64,000 nucleotides of DNA, from positions 1 to 64,000 of the forward strand of contig NZ_JPMI01000154.1 of NCBI RefSeq assembly GCF_000733295.1. The letters are read 5' to 3'. Both the position numbers and the translations under genes were made by a program. This document shows, piece by piece, positions 18,235 through 27,625 of this stretch. Under the pieces are notes generated by a model, which ran no database searches, was not told where the DNA came from, and worked only from the letters and a program-made list of their open reading frames with translations. The stretch's first letter is position 1. Every line of letters begins with the position of its first letter. The DNA is from Archangium violaceum Cb vi76 (GTDB lineage: Bacteria > Myxococcota > Myxococcia > Myxococcales > Myxococcaceae).

Positions 18235-19823
18235 TGAGACGCCGTGGACAGACGCTGGTGGTCTTCGCGCTCAGCCTGCTGTTGCTGGTGCTGATGGTGA
18301 CGATGACGCTCTCCATCGGCATGAAGACCAAGGAGAAGATGGAGCTGCAGACGATGGCGGATGCCGCCGCCTACTCCAACGCGGTGGCCACCGCGCGTGC
18401 CTTCAACTCCATCTCGCTGATGAACCGGGCGCTGATGGGGCACATGGTGGCCATGACGGGCGTGGAGAGCCTCATCTCCTGGAGCAGCTACTACCGGGGC
18501 ACCATCCACGCGACCAAGAAGGCCTACGATCTCCCCAAGGCGGAGTACGCGCTCCTCGTCGCGGCCTGTACCTCCAACCCCTCCACGTGCGCGTGCGCCA
18601 CCAAGGCCGTCCTGGACATCGAACAGACGCAGAACGACCTGGAGCAGGCGGACAAGAAGCTCGACGGCGAGTGGGATGGCCTGGACACGGCCGCGGGCCA
18701 GGAGGCGGCTGCCTTGCAGCTCTCCTCCATCTGGGAAGAGCAGAAGGACGTCTACCAAAGGGATCTCACCCAGCGCGTGCTCGAGGCGCGGATCGCCCAG
18801 CGCATCGTCGACGAGGCCAAGAAGGGCATGCCTTTCGGGGGCAACGATCTCTCGGTGGTGACGGCGTCCATCAACAGCCGGGAGGTCAATGGCGGCAACG
18901 GTTGCGGGGGCAAGGGGGCCGCCTGCCTCCGCCGCGACGCGGGCAGGAAGCTGCACTTCGTGGACGCGGCCATGGGCAGCCGTGGCTTCGCCTTCGTGAC
19001 CGGACGTGGGGCGGCCGGCCCCATCCGGCGCAAGCTGAAGGATCTCATCCCCAACCGGGACACCCTCGTGAGCGTCACCAACGAGGGCAGCGGCTACTTC
19101 CCCAACCAGAGCAAGACCCACTCCGGGCACACCATCGACGCCACCGAGGTCTGGGGGGATGATCACGGCTCGGTGAGCATCATCTTCAACCGGGCCGATT
19201 CACCGTGCCCGAACGGGTTGCCCGGCTCGGCCGACGCCATGGCGCACGTGCGCAGCAACCACAGGGGGGATACCAGCGACGAGCACCGGTGGACCGGCGG
19301 CGGCGGCGATCCCGACTCCCAGACGCGGCACACCATGGGGACGTGCACGGCGTGCCCGGGCATCTGGCCCTCGCACATGGACTACAACTACAACCTGGTG
19401 GCGCAGGCGGGGGACAACTTCGGCCAGCCCAAGAACTACGCCGTCATCCAGCGCGACTACAGGCAGCGCAAGGGCGGGAAGGCGGACCCGTGGAACCTCC
19501 TGTTCCGCTTCCGCTTCTCCAAGGCCCGGGGCGGCACCGAGTTCGACAACCGCGGCATCGAGCTGTCCGATGCCAATGGTGGCACGGACATCTCCAAGGC
19601 CACGGCGCTCTCCACGGGCATCGCCTACTACCGGCGCGCGGGCCCCTACTGGCGCGAGCCTCCCAACTTCCTCAACCCCTTCTGGCGGGCCACGCTCGTG
19701 TCGGCCCACGTGGATGATCAGGGCGTCCAGGACGTGGGCTCGACGCTGAGGGCCGACGCGGATGTGGAGTTCGCCGCCGACGTGTACGAGGCGCTCAGGA
19801 AGAAGGGGTACAAGGGATGGTAA
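18234..19823 (+). CDS. TadG-like protein with N-terminal membrane anchor
   Basis: A 529-residue protein that opens MRRRGQTLVVFALSLLLLVLMVTMTLSIG, a Tad-type prepilin-like anchor, followed by the ADAAAYSNAVATARAFN segment typical of TadG-like N-termini. The long extracytoplasmic part (Gly/Asn/Asp-rich, with several CxC pairs such as CACA and CTACPG) is not recognised. The start ATG overlaps the TadE-like stop by one base (GTG 18231 also possible), and the end overlaps the next gene by seven bases, so the three genes are coupled. Confidence 0.78.
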   Translation: MRRRGQTLVVFALSLLLLVLMVTMTLSIGMKTKEKMELQTMADAAAYSNAVATARAFNSISLMNRALMGHMVAMTGVESLISWSSYYRGTIHATKKAYDLPKAEYALLVAACTSNPSTCACATKAVLDIEQTQNDLEQADKKLDGEWDGLDTAAGQEAAALQLSSIWEEQKDVYQRDLTQRVLEARIAQRIVDEAKKGMPFGGNDLSVVTASINSREVNGGNGCGGKGAACLRRDAGRKLHFVDAAMGSRGFAFVTGRGAAGPIRRKLKDLIPNRDTLVSVTNEGSGYFPNQSKTHSGHTIDATEVWGDDHGSVSIIFNRADSPCPNGLPGSADAMAHVRSNHRGDTSDEHRWTGGGGDPDSQTRHTMGTCTACPGIWPSHMDYNYNLVAQAGDNFGQPKNYAVIQRDYRQRKGGKADPWNLLFRFRFSKARGGTEFDNRGIELSDANGGTDISKATALSTGIAYYRRAGPYWREPPNFLNPFWRATLVSAHVDDQGVQDVGSTLRADADVEFAADVYEALRKKGYKGW

Positions 19824-20773
19824 GGCTCCGCGGAACCAGGGCGTCGCAGCGCGGCCAGGGCACCACGGAGCTGGCGCTCGGGCTGCTGCTCTTCGTCACC
19901 GTGCTCATCTTCGGCATCCACTTCGCCGAGGTGGGCTACCTGTCGCTCAAGGTGCAGGAGGCGGCCACCAGCGCGTTGTGGGACACCACCAGCGCGAAGA
20001 CGCACGAGCTGCCCAGGGACTTCAGCGATCTCACCGAGCTCATCAGCTCGAACAAGCCGGGCAAGCTCGCCACCGAGCGCTACGCGGACTTCGACGGGCG
20101 CGCTTCCAAGCGCGGGCGGTCGAGGGTGGTCCAGGTCTTCACCTCCGCCGAGGGCCTGGAGGTCACCTGCCGCGAGGCCGGGGAAATCAGCTTCCCGACC
20201 AGCTCCTCCACCGGCAACGTCTACCAGGACGTGGGAGGCATGAGCTGCACCTCCCGGGCGGTGCTCTCCCCCGTGGCGAAGTTCACCCGCCGCTTCCTGG
20301 ACCGGGGACGGGGGGGCTTCTTCGACGTGCCCCACTACACCGTGGGGTCCATCCCCGTGTGTGGCCTGGGCCGCGTGAAGGGCGGCACGTGCGCTGGCGG
20401 CTTCGGCATCCTCCTGGATGACTGGGGCCTGTCCAGCCGGGCCGAGGCCAGGGAGTGCCGGGTGCTGAATGGCTCGAACTGCGCCAACGAGGCCTATTTC
20501 GAGTCCGCGCGGCGGGTCTACAGCGCCCACAACGCGGTGAATGGCGCCTCGGAGAAGCTGGCCAACAACATCGTGGGTGAGGCGCCCATCAGTCCGGGCA
20601 CGTTCTGGATGAGCTTCCGGGGCATGGACAGCAACTTCCAGGAGCGGGAGAACGGCGGCGACAGCGACCCCAACGACTGGAAGACGACGCCGGGCGCCGG
20701 CAGCCGCAGCCCCGAGTACAACACCTCCTACTCCCGGCGGCAGAACTGCTTCCTGGGGAAGCCGTGCCCGTGA
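19817..20773 (+). CDS. TadE/TadG-like pseudopilin, second copy
   Basis: A 318-residue protein starting MVRLRGTRASQRGQGTTELALGLLLFVTVLIFGIHFAEVGYLSLKVQEAA, again the GQ-x-TE plus hydrophobic-segment signature of TadE-like proteins. Its extracytoplasmic part contains several Cys (CREAG, MSCTS, VCGLG, CRVLNGSNC) that could form disulphides. It overlaps the gene before by 7 bases and the gene after by 10. Confidence 0.77.
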   Translation: MVRLRGTRASQRGQGTTELALGLLLFVTVLIFGIHFAEVGYLSLKVQEAATSALWDTTSAKTHELPRDFSDLTELISSNKPGKLATERYADFDGRASKRGRSRVVQVFTSAEGLEVTCREAGEISFPTSSSTGNVYQDVGGMSCTSRAVLSPVAKFTRRFLDRGRGGFFDVPHYTVGSIPVCGLGRVKGGTCAGGFGILLDDWGLSSRAEARECRVLNGSNCANEAYFESARRVYSAHNAVNGASEKLANNIVGEAPISPGTFWMSFRGMDSNFQERENGGDSDPNDWKTTPGAGSRSPEYNTSYSRRQNCFLGKPCP

Positions 20774-21534
20774 GCACCCGGCTGGGGCTGGTGCTGGTGG
20801 GAGTGCTGTGGGGCGCGGGAATCGCCTCCGCGCGGCCCAAGGCCTCCGAGCAACCGAAGGCCTCCGAGCAGCCGGTGCCCTTCGCCTGGGACGTGCCCCG
20901 GGTGCTGGAGTCGGTGGAGATGCCGGGGTTCATGCGGGCCGATGGCATCCCGGTGCGGCTGCGCTCGGTGAAGAGCGCGGAGAAGCCCCAGGTCATCCTC
21001 CAGCACCTGGTGGACCGCTTCGAGGCGGCGGGCTTCTACATTCCGCCGGACCACCACCGCACCCAGTGGTTCCAGGAGCCGCAGCTCACCGCGCTGGATA
21101 CGGACCGGCTCATCTCCTACACCTTCCTGCTGCAGCCCAACGCGGATGGCTCCACCACGGTGATATTGGGCGAGGCCAACCTGGGCATGGCCCGGCGTGA
21201 GCGCGCCGCCTTCGCCCCCGTCTTCCCCGGCGGCAAGGACGTGATGCAGAGCGAGATGGAAGGCGCTCGCACCATGACGTACCTGGCCCAGACCGAGCCG
21301 GAGAAGGTGCGGGACTTCTACCAGAAGGAACTGAGCGGGGCGGGGTTCTCCGAGACGTCCACGGGGACGTGGCGCCGCGGCGGCGAGGAGCTGCGGGTGT
21401 CGGTGCGCCCCGTCAAGGAGGGCCAGGTGGCGGTCATCGTCCTGCGCCGCAACGCCCTCGAGGCCGCGATGGAGCCGGACGTCCAGGAAGGCCCACAGCC
21501 CGGCCGCTCGCAGCCCGAACCGGGCAAGCGCTGA
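20764..21534 (+). CDS. Secreted protein of the Tad-like operon, function unknown
   Basis: A 256-residue protein with an N-terminal signal peptide (LGLVLVGVLWGAGIASA) and a short repeat KASEQP. I do not recognise the mature part, which has an alternating alpha/beta look (VILQHLVDRFEAAGFY, EKVRDFYQKELSGAGFS). The second half resembles a small domain often seen in periplasmic proteins handling FYxxxLxxAG segments. GTG 20764 overlaps the preceding stop by 10 bases; GTG 20770 is an alternative. It is the last gene of the coupled operon, about 90 bases before ileS. Confidence 0.65.
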   Translation: MPVSTRLGLVLVGVLWGAGIASARPKASEQPKASEQPVPFAWDVPRVLESVEMPGFMRADGIPVRLRSVKSAEKPQVILQHLVDRFEAAGFYIPPDHHRTQWFQEPQLTALDTDRLISYTFLLQPNADGSTTVILGEANLGMARRERAAFAPVFPGGKDVMQSEMEGARTMTYLAQTEPEKVRDFYQKELSGAGFSETSTGTWRRGGEELRVSVRPVKEGQVAVIVLRRNALEAAMEPDVQEGPQPGRSQPEPGKR

Positions 21535-21626
21535 GCCCCAGGCGTTCCGCCCGGCACTGTCGCTGGGAGGCGCCCGGTACGCTTGCGGATTGAAGCGCCT
21601 GCGGGCCCGTGTTACGGCCCGAGGTC

Positions 21627-24521
21627 ATGAGCGACACCGGCACCCCCCCGAAGGACTACAAGGACTCGGTCAACCTCCCGAAGACGGACTTCCCCATGAA
21701 GGGGAACCTGGCCCAGCTGGAGCCGAAGATGCTCGGCTGGTGGGCGGAGAAGGGGATTTGGGGGAAGATTCTCGAGCGGCGCGCGGCCGCCGAGCCCTTC
21801 GTGCTGACGGATGGGCCCCCGTACGCCAACGGCCACATCCACGCGGGCCACGCGCTCAACAAGATCCTCAAGGACATCGTCGTCAAGTACCGCAACCTCG
21901 CCGGCCGCCGGTGCGACTACATCCCCGGCTGGGACACCCACGGTCTGCCGATTGAACAGGCGGTGGAGAAGCGGCTGAAGGACAAGAAGATCGACAAGCG
22001 CACGCTGGACCGGGAGGCCTTCCTGGAGCAGTGCCGCACGTACGCGATGGAGTTCATCGACATCCAGCGCACCGAGTTCAAGCGCCTGGGCGTGCTCGGG
22101 GATTGGGACCATCCGTACCGCACGCTCGACTTCTCCTACGAGGCGCAGGAGATCCGCGAGCTGGCCACGTTCGCGAAGCGGGACATGCTCTACCGGCGCA
22201 AGAAGCCGGTGTACTTCTGCGTGACGGACCAGACGGCGCTGGCCGAGGCCGAGGTGGAGTACGAGGACCACGCGAGCCCCTCCGTGTACGTGGCCTTCCC
22301 GGCGGGCCCCGAGGTGGCCGAGAAGGTGCCGAAGCTGAGGGGGAAGAACGTCTCCTTCGTCATCTGGACCACCACGCCCTGGACGCTGCCGGCCAACCTC
22401 GCCATCGCGATGAACGGCGAGTACGAGTACGTGTTCTACACGCTCGGCGAGCGCGTCATCTGCGTGGCGAAGGATCTGTTGCCCAAGGTGCTGGCCGAGG
22501 TGAAGGCGGACGAGCTGGCGGTGAAGAACGCGAAGCTGCCGGGTGGCGAGGAGGTCGCCGCGGCGTCGCTGGTGGACCCCGAGCGGATCGTGGCCTACGC
22601 GCGCGGAGACGAGCTGGAGGGCTGCACCTACCAGCACGTCTTCTACGAGCGGCAGGGGAAGATCCTCCTGGGCGAGCACGTGACGCTGGAGGCCGGTACG
22701 GGCCTGGTGCACACGGCGCCGGGACACGGCCAGGAGGACTACGAGGTGGGCCTGAAGTACGGGCTCGACATCTACAACCCGGTGCGCCTGGACGGCCGCT
22801 ACGACGAGAGCGTGGGCGAGCGGCTGACGGGCAAGAAGGTCTTCGAGGCCAACCCCATCGTCATCGACATGCTGGCCGAGAAGGGCGTGCTGCTCAACGA
22901 CAAGTCGGACAAGGTCGAGCACAGCTACCCGCACTGCTGGCGCTGCCACAACCCGGTCATCCTCAGCGCGACGTACCAGTGGTTCATCCCGCTGGACAAG
23001 CCGCTGAAGGGGGACAAGTCGTACCGGCAGCAGGTGCTGGACGAGGTGGACAAGGTGCAGTGGGTGCCCTCGTGGGGGCACAGCCGCATCCGGGGCATGC
23101 TGGAGACGCGGCCGGACTGGTGCATCAGCCGCCAGCGCACGTGGGGCGTGCCCATCCCCATCGCCTACTGCGAGGGGTGCGACGAGTCCGTCATCTCCGC
23201 GGAGTTGATGGAGAAGGTGGCGGACGCGGTGGAGAAGGAGGGCGCGGGCGTGTGGTACCGCACGCCGGTGAAGGAGTTCCTCCCCGCGGGCTACCCGTGC
23301 AAGAAGTGCGGCAAGACGGAGTTCCGCCGCGAGACGGACATCCTGGATGTGTGGTTCGACTCGGCGTGCGCGTTCAGCGCGGTGTCCGAGCGGCGGCAGC
23401 GGGTGCCGGCGGACCTGTTCCTCGAGGGCAGCGATCAGCACCGGGGCTGGTTCCACTCGTCCATCCTGGTGGCGGTGGGCACGCGCGACATGTCGCCCTA
23501 CAAGGCGTGCCTGACGCACGGCTTCGTGGTGGACGGCCAGGGCCAGAAGATGAGCAAGAGCCTCGGCAACACCGTGGCGCCGGAGAAGCTCATCCAGCAG
23601 TACGGCGCGGAGGTGCTGCGGCTGTGGGTGGCGAGCAGCGACTACCGCAACGACGTGCGCCTGTCGGATCAGATCATGAAGGGTCTGAGCGAGGGCTACC
23701 GGAAGATTCGCAACACCATCCGCTACGCGCTGAGCAACCTGTACGACTTCGAGCCGGAGAAGGACGCGGTGCCCGCGGACAAGCTGTTGCCGCTGGACAC
23801 GTGGGCGCGGGGCCGGCTGGCGGAGGTGGTGGCGCGGGTGCGCAAGGCGTACGACGCGTACGAGTTCCACCTGGTGTACGCGACGGTGGTGGACTTCTGC
23901 GCGAGTGACCTGTCGGCGGTGTACTTCGACATCCTGAAGGACCGGCTGTACACGTCGAAGGCGGCGGGGCCCGCGCGGCGCAGCGCGCAGACGGTGCTGC
24001 ACGAGGTGGCCACGGTGCTGCTGCAGCTGTTGGCGCCGGTGATGAGCTTCACCTCGGAGGAGGCGTGGCAGTACCTGCCGGGGAAGAAGGCGGAGAGCGT
24101 GTACCTGACGGACTTCCCGGAGCCGGCGGTGAAGCCGGACGCGGCGCTGTCCGAGCGGTACGAGAAGCTCTTCGCGGTGCGCGGCGCGGTGCAGGGCCTG
24201 CTGGAGGCGGCGCGCCGGGACAAGATGATCGGCGCATCGCTGGAGGCGCGGGTGGTGCTGAGCGCGAGCGGCAAGGCGCTGGAGTTCCTGAAGGCGAACG
24301 CGGCGGAGCTGCCGGGGCTGTTCATCGTGAGCCAGGTGGAGCTGGCGGACGCGGCGGGCGAGAAGGCGCAGGCATTGAACGTGGCGCAGGCGCTGGGCGA
24401 GGACGTGAAGGCGGAGGTGCTGACGGCGAAGGGCGAGAAGTGCCCGCGCTGCTGGACGTACTCCGAGAAGATGGCCTCGGGAGCGCCCGTCTGCGAGAAG
24501 TGCCAGGACGCGCTGAGCTGA
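21627..24521 (+). CDS. ileS: Isoleucyl-tRNA synthetase
   Basis: A 964-residue class I aminoacyl-tRNA synthetase. The HIGH box is HIHAGH in PPYANGHIHAGHALNKILKD. The CP1 editing domain contains WTTTPWTLPAN and GTGLVHTAPGHGQEDYEVG. The KMSKS box is KMSKSLGN. The C-terminal zinc knuckle is CPRCWTYSE ... CEKC. The length fits bacterial IleRS (about 940). The ATG at 21627 is chosen because MSDTGTPPKDYKDSVNLPKT aligns with the usual N-terminus; it is preceded by GAGG at short spacing. It charges tRNA-Ile in the cytosol. Confidence 0.98.
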   Translation: MSDTGTPPKDYKDSVNLPKTDFPMKGNLAQLEPKMLGWWAEKGIWGKILERRAAAEPFVLTDGPPYANGHIHAGHALNKILKDIVVKYRNLAGRRCDYIPGWDTHGLPIEQAVEKRLKDKKIDKRTLDREAFLEQCRTYAMEFIDIQRTEFKRLGVLGDWDHPYRTLDFSYEAQEIRELATFAKRDMLYRRKKPVYFCVTDQTALAEAEVEYEDHASPSVYVAFPAGPEVAEKVPKLRGKNVSFVIWTTTPWTLPANLAIAMNGEYEYVFYTLGERVICVAKDLLPKVLAEVKADELAVKNAKLPGGEEVAAASLVDPERIVAYARGDELEGCTYQHVFYERQGKILLGEHVTLEAGTGLVHTAPGHGQEDYEVGLKYGLDIYNPVRLDGRYDESVGERLTGKKVFEANPIVIDMLAEKGVLLNDKSDKVEHSYPHCWRCHNPVILSATYQWFIPLDKPLKGDKSYRQQVLDEVDKVQWVPSWGHSRIRGMLETRPDWCISRQRTWGVPIPIAYCEGCDESVISAELMEKVADAVEKEGAGVWYRTPVKEFLPAGYPCKKCGKTEFRRETDILDVWFDSACAFSAVSERRQRVPADLFLEGSDQHRGWFHSSILVAVGTRDMSPYKACLTHGFVVDGQGQKMSKSLGNTVAPEKLIQQYGAEVLRLWVASSDYRNDVRLSDQIMKGLSEGYRKIRNTIRYALSNLYDFEPEKDAVPADKLLPLDTWARGRLAEVVARVRKAYDAYEFHLVYATVVDFCASDLSAVYFDILKDRLYTSKAAGPARRSAQTVLHEVATVLLQLLAPVMSFTSEEAWQYLPGKKAESVYLTDFPEPAVKPDAALSERYEKLFAVRGAVQGLLEAARRDKMIGASLEARVVLSASGKALEFLKANAAELPGLFIVSQVELADAAGEKAQALNVAQALGEDVKAEVLTAKGEKCPRCWTYSEKMASGAPVCEKCQDALS

Positions 24522-24571
24522 GGGAGGCCCGGAGCCGGGTCCTGCGGCCCGGTGCCCTGCTCCGCCCACAA

Positions 24572-24609
24572 CCCCTCTCCCACCGGGAGAGGGACGGGGT
24601 GAGGGTGTC
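24572..24609 (+). repeat. REP-like palindromic intergenic repeat, copy 3
   Basis: CCCCTCTCCC, a short loop, GGGAGAGGG, then GGGGTGAGGGTGTC, 50 bases after the ileS stop and in the same orientation as the gene. Confidence 0.75.
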
Positions 24610-24728
24610 GAGCCCCTGTGAGCGCGCTCCCCTGGCGAGCCCTTGACCCGCGGTGGCTTGCGCGGAGTGGTGCCCGGAGTGACAGTGAGACCACCACGAT
24701 GGGACACGTGGCACTCAAGGGGCAGCAC

Positions 24729-25487
24729 ATGCGCTTCGCGGGAAAGTCAGCGGTCATCACGGGTGGGAGTGAGGGAATCGGCTTCGCGATCGCGGCCGGG
24801 CTCGTCGAGGAGGGCGCGCGGGTGGTGCTGGTCGCCCGGCGCGAGGACAAGCTCGAGGAGGCCGTGCGGAAGCTGGGGTCCCATGCCTCGTACGTGGTGG
24901 GAGACGTCGCGAGCGAGGAGACGGCCGGGCGCGCCGTGGAAGCGGCGGTGAGCCGCCACGGAGGGCTGGACCTGCTCGTGAACAACGCGGGAGTCCTCCG
25001 CGCCGGGGTGGTGGGGGCGTTCTCGATGGAGGACGTGGACGCGATGTTCGCGGTGAACGTGCGGGGGACGGTGGTGTTCACCGACGCGGCCGTGAAGGCG
25101 ATGAGCGGGCGCAAGGGCGCGGCCATCCTGAACATCTCATCGGCGGCGGGCCGTCGCCCCCTGCCGAACATCGCCATCTACGGCGCGACGAAGGCGGCGG
25201 TGCAGCACCTGACGCAGACGTGGGCCATCGAGCTCGCCGCGCGTGGGATTCGCGTGAACGCCCTGTGCCCCGGCGCCATCGAGACTCCCGCCTTCCGCTC
25301 GGTGGCGAAGGTGATTCCGGGCTTCGAGCAGGCGGCGCTCGACGTGAGCCTCATCAAGCGCATCCTCCCCGCCGAGGAGCTCGCGAGGCATGCGCTGACG
25401 CTGCTCGACGAGAAGGAGGGGGGCTACGTGACGGGCGCCATCTGGGACGTGGATGGTGGCTACCAGCTCAACCGCTTCGTGGATTGA
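24729..25487 (+). CDS. Short-chain dehydrogenase/reductase (SDR)
   Basis: A 252-residue NAD(P)-dependent oxidoreductase. The cofactor motif is TGGSEGIG, followed by VVLVARR (Arg residues after the second strand suggest NADP), NNAG, and the active-site IYGATK (Tyr/Lys) with a Ser in ILNISSAAG. The closing YVTGAIWDVDGGYQL is typical. The ATG at 24729 follows AAGGGG and begins at the fold; in-frame upstream ATGs are not supported. The substrate is not deducible. Confidence 0.9.
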   Translation: MRFAGKSAVITGGSEGIGFAIAAGLVEEGARVVLVARREDKLEEAVRKLGSHASYVVGDVASEETAGRAVEAAVSRHGGLDLLVNNAGVLRAGVVGAFSMEDVDAMFAVNVRGTVVFTDAAVKAMSGRKGAAILNISSAAGRRPLPNIAIYGATKAAVQHLTQTWAIELAARGIRVNALCPGAIETPAFRSVAKVIPGFEQAALDVSLIKRILPAEELARHALTLLDEKEGGYVTGAIWDVDGGYQLNRFVD

Positions 25488-25532
25488 GTATCTTCGGGCA
25501 GGCCATTGCCCCCCATTGAGTCCAGGAACTCC

Positions 25533-26480
25533 ATGTCGACTTCCTCCCCGAGAGTCTCCCGCTGGCGCCGCTTGTGGGCGGTGGTGCTGAGCATCAGCCC
25601 GGGCAGTGGCCACCTGTTGCTGGGGCGGTGGTGGCGGGGCACGGTGTGGATGGGGGCGCTGCTGCTGAGCCAGGCCGCGCTGCCGTTCACGGGCTTCCCG
25701 GGGTTCGTGCTCATGCTGGGGTGCTTCGTGGGCGCGGCGGTGGACGTCGCGAGACTCCCGCCGCGGGAGCAGGGCGTACCGAGGGTGGGCTGGGTGCTGC
25801 TGGGGCTGATGTGCTTCTGGACGGTGTCGTCCGTCGTGGGGCGCACGACGCGGCGGATGGTGGCCGAGCCTTTCAGGGTGTCCTCCGGCTCGATGCAGCC
25901 GACGCTGTACATGGGGGACCAGTTCTACACGGACAAGACCGTGGGGAGTCCGTTGCGGTGGCGGGCGGTGGAGCGGGGCGACGTCATCGTCTTCAAGGCT
26001 CCGCCGCAGCCCGAGCAGCATTTCGTCATGCGGGCGGTGGCGTTGGCCGGGGATGTGGTGATGATCCGGGCCGGCAGGCTGCACCTCGGTGGCGGACCGG
26101 TGGAGTGGGCGCCGCTCGGCGGCTGTGAGGGACTGGGGCTCGCCTCGGAGGGGATGGCCGCGTCCTGCCGGAGGTACGAGGAGACACTGGGCGAGCGCCC
26201 ACATGAGGTGCTCCTCAACGAGGAGCCTGGCGGCTGGTCATTCAACTTCCCGTCCAAGAGCGTCAAGTGCCCTCGGGGCATGGAGGAGCGCGAGGACGGG
26301 TGCGTGGTGCCGGCGGGGCACGTCTTCGTGCTCGGGGACAATCGTGACAATGCCCTCGACTCGCGCGTCTGGGGACCGCTGCCGCTGGAGAACGTGGTGG
26401 CGGCGGCGCGCTTCATCCACTTCTCGTGGATGCCCGGGGGAGGCGTGCGCTGGGAGCGGCTCGGCGCGCGGGTGCGCTGA
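25533..26480 (+). CDS. lepB: Signal peptidase I (S26) homologue lacking the catalytic lysine
   Basis: A 315-residue membrane protein with about three N-terminal hydrophobic segments (15-30, 38-72, 86-102), then the S26 domain. Box B is VSSGSMQPTLYMGD with the nucleophile S120. Box C is RGDVIVFKAP. Box E is VLGDNRDNALDSRVWG. In box D, E. coli LepB reads IKRAVGLPGD; here it reads VMRAVALAGD, so the general-base Lys is Met166. It therefore may be inactive, use another base, or be regulatory. The ATG at 25533 follows AGGA and is preferred to a TTG at 25506. It is convergent with the Mut7-C gene, nine bases apart. Confidence 0.82.
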   Translation: MSTSSPRVSRWRRLWAVVLSISPGSGHLLLGRWWRGTVWMGALLLSQAALPFTGFPGFVLMLGCFVGAAVDVARLPPREQGVPRVGWVLLGLMCFWTVSSVVGRTTRRMVAEPFRVSSGSMQPTLYMGDQFYTDKTVGSPLRWRAVERGDVIVFKAPPQPEQHFVMRAVALAGDVVMIRAGRLHLGGGPVEWAPLGGCEGLGLASEGMAASCRRYEETLGERPHEVLLNEEPGGWSFNFPSKSVKCPRGMEEREDGCVVPAGHVFVLGDNRDNALDSRVWGPLPLENVVAAARFIHFSWMPGGGVRWERLGARVR

Positions 26481-26489
26481 AGGCCGCGT

Positions 26490-27242
26490 CTACGGCTGTT
26501 GCTCCAGCTCGCGCAGCTTGTCGATGATGACCTGCATGCGGTCGTGGTGCGAGCCCGCCCAGAACACCCGCTTGCACTCGGGGCACTGCTGGAAGCGGGT
26601 GAACGTGGCGTGCACGTTCTCGGGCACGCGGCCCCGCACCTCCTCGGGCGAGGCCCCCGAGAGCACGCCATTGCACGGGATGCACCGCGAGAAGGGGCGC
26701 ATGTGCGCGGTGAGCTGGAAGCGCCGCACCACCTCCACCAACTGCTGCGAGGGGTCCGTCTCGCGGGGGAAGTACCCGTGGATGACCTCGGAGCGCTTGA
26801 GCACGCCGAGGTCCCGCGTGAGCAGGATGCGCCGCTCCTCGCGTGACTGCCGGGCGAGCACGTCATCCGCGTAGTCGTTGCGCCACAGCGTGTCGAAGCC
26901 GAGCATGCGCAGCAGGCCCGCGAGCCGGCCGAGCCCCACGTCCAGCAGGAAGCGCGGCTCGGGCAGGGCAGGGGGCCCCACGCGCACCAGCGGTGTCACG
27001 TCGATGGAGGTGAAGGCGGGGTAGACGGCCAGCCGCTGCCCGTCCCCCACGCGGTGGGAGAAGTCCACCGCCTCTCCATCCACCAGCACCACGTCCACCT
27101 CGGGGTGGGGCGGGCCGAGCGACTCGATCAGGTCCTTCACCGCGGGCGTGCCCTGCACGGTGTGGACGAACTCCACCCCGCGCCGCTCGGGTGCGAGGAA
27201 ATCGTTGAGCGCGCCGTGGAAGCGGACCTGGAGCCGCGTCAT
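26490..27242 (-). CDS. Mut7-C RNase domain protein with N-terminal ubiquitin-like domain
   Basis: A 250-residue protein. Residues 1-80 (VRFHGALNDFL ... VVLVDGEAVDFSHRVGDGQRLAVYP) form a ThiS/MoaD-like beta-grasp (Ub-Mut7C). From RFLLDVGLGRLAGLLRMLGFDTLWRN onward is the Mut7-C PIN-like RNase domain with acidic residues (D in LLDVGLG, DYADD, LTRDLGVL). A zinc ribbon CIPC ... CPEC closes it. RNase activity is known only by prediction for this family. The ATG at 27242 overlaps the stop of the next upstream gene by four bases, so the two genes are coupled. Confidence 0.88.
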   Translation of the reverse strand: MTRLQVRFHGALNDFLAPERRGVEFVHTVQGTPAVKDLIESLGPPHPEVDVVLVDGEAVDFSHRVGDGQRLAVYPAFTSIDVTPLVRVGPPALPEPRFLLDVGLGRLAGLLRMLGFDTLWRNDYADDVLARQSREERRILLTRDLGVLKRSEVIHGYFPRETDPSQQLVEVVRRFQLTAHMRPFSRCIPCNGVLSGASPEEVRGRVPENVHATFTRFQQCPECKRVFWAGSHHDRMQVIIDKLRELEQQP

Positions 27243-27625
27243 GGGCCGGCGGGCGGGTCGGCCGGGTTGGGACCCTTGTTGCGCAGGCGCCGGATGAGCC
27301 TGTCGAGCAGCGGCGTGAGCGCGAACGTGGCGGCGAAGCGCGGAATCTTGATGACCTGGCAGGCGAGGTACGCCCCGGTGAAGGTGCTCGCGGCGCCCAC
27401 GGCGCCCTTCACCTGGAAGCCCGCGTCGATGAGCAGCATGAAGCCCGCCAGGCACAGGCCGAAGATGGCGTAGTGCACCACCAGGGCCAGCGGACCGTAG
27501 CGGACGATGAAGGCCTGCAGGCGCTCCATCAGCTTCGGCTTCGCCGGGGCCACGGCCGGGGCGTTGGGAGTCTCGTTCGGATTCGGCGTCACGGGTGGCT
27601 GAACAGTCTCCATCATCCCCACCAT
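27239..27625 (-). CDS. DUF1279-type small membrane protein
   Basis: A protein of about 128 residues. After a Pro/Asn-rich start, KLMERLQAFIVRYGPLALVVHYAIF begins a DUF1279 (FAM210-like) domain with two hydrophobic segments (LALVVHYAIFGLCLAGFMLLIDAG and a weaker AASTFTGAYLACQVIK). RFAATFALTPLLDRLIRR closes it. The function is unknown. The start could be 27625, 27616 or 27613 (closely spaced ATGs); a GGTGGGG run favours the latter two. It overlaps the Mut7-C start (ATGA). Confidence 0.72.
   Translation of the reverse strand: MVGMMETVQPPVTPNPNETPNAPAVAPAKPKLMERLQAFIVRYGPLALVVHYAIFGLCLAGFMLLIDAGFQVKGAVGAASTFTGAYLACQVIKIPRFAATFALTPLLDRLIRRLRNKGPNPADPPAGP

Noticed and set aside
24710-24723. GG-N10-GC pattern like a sigma-54 promoter before the SDR gene
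   Set aside because: Transcription would begin about at 24735, after the chosen start codon at 24729, and the -12 half is GGGCA, not TTGCA.
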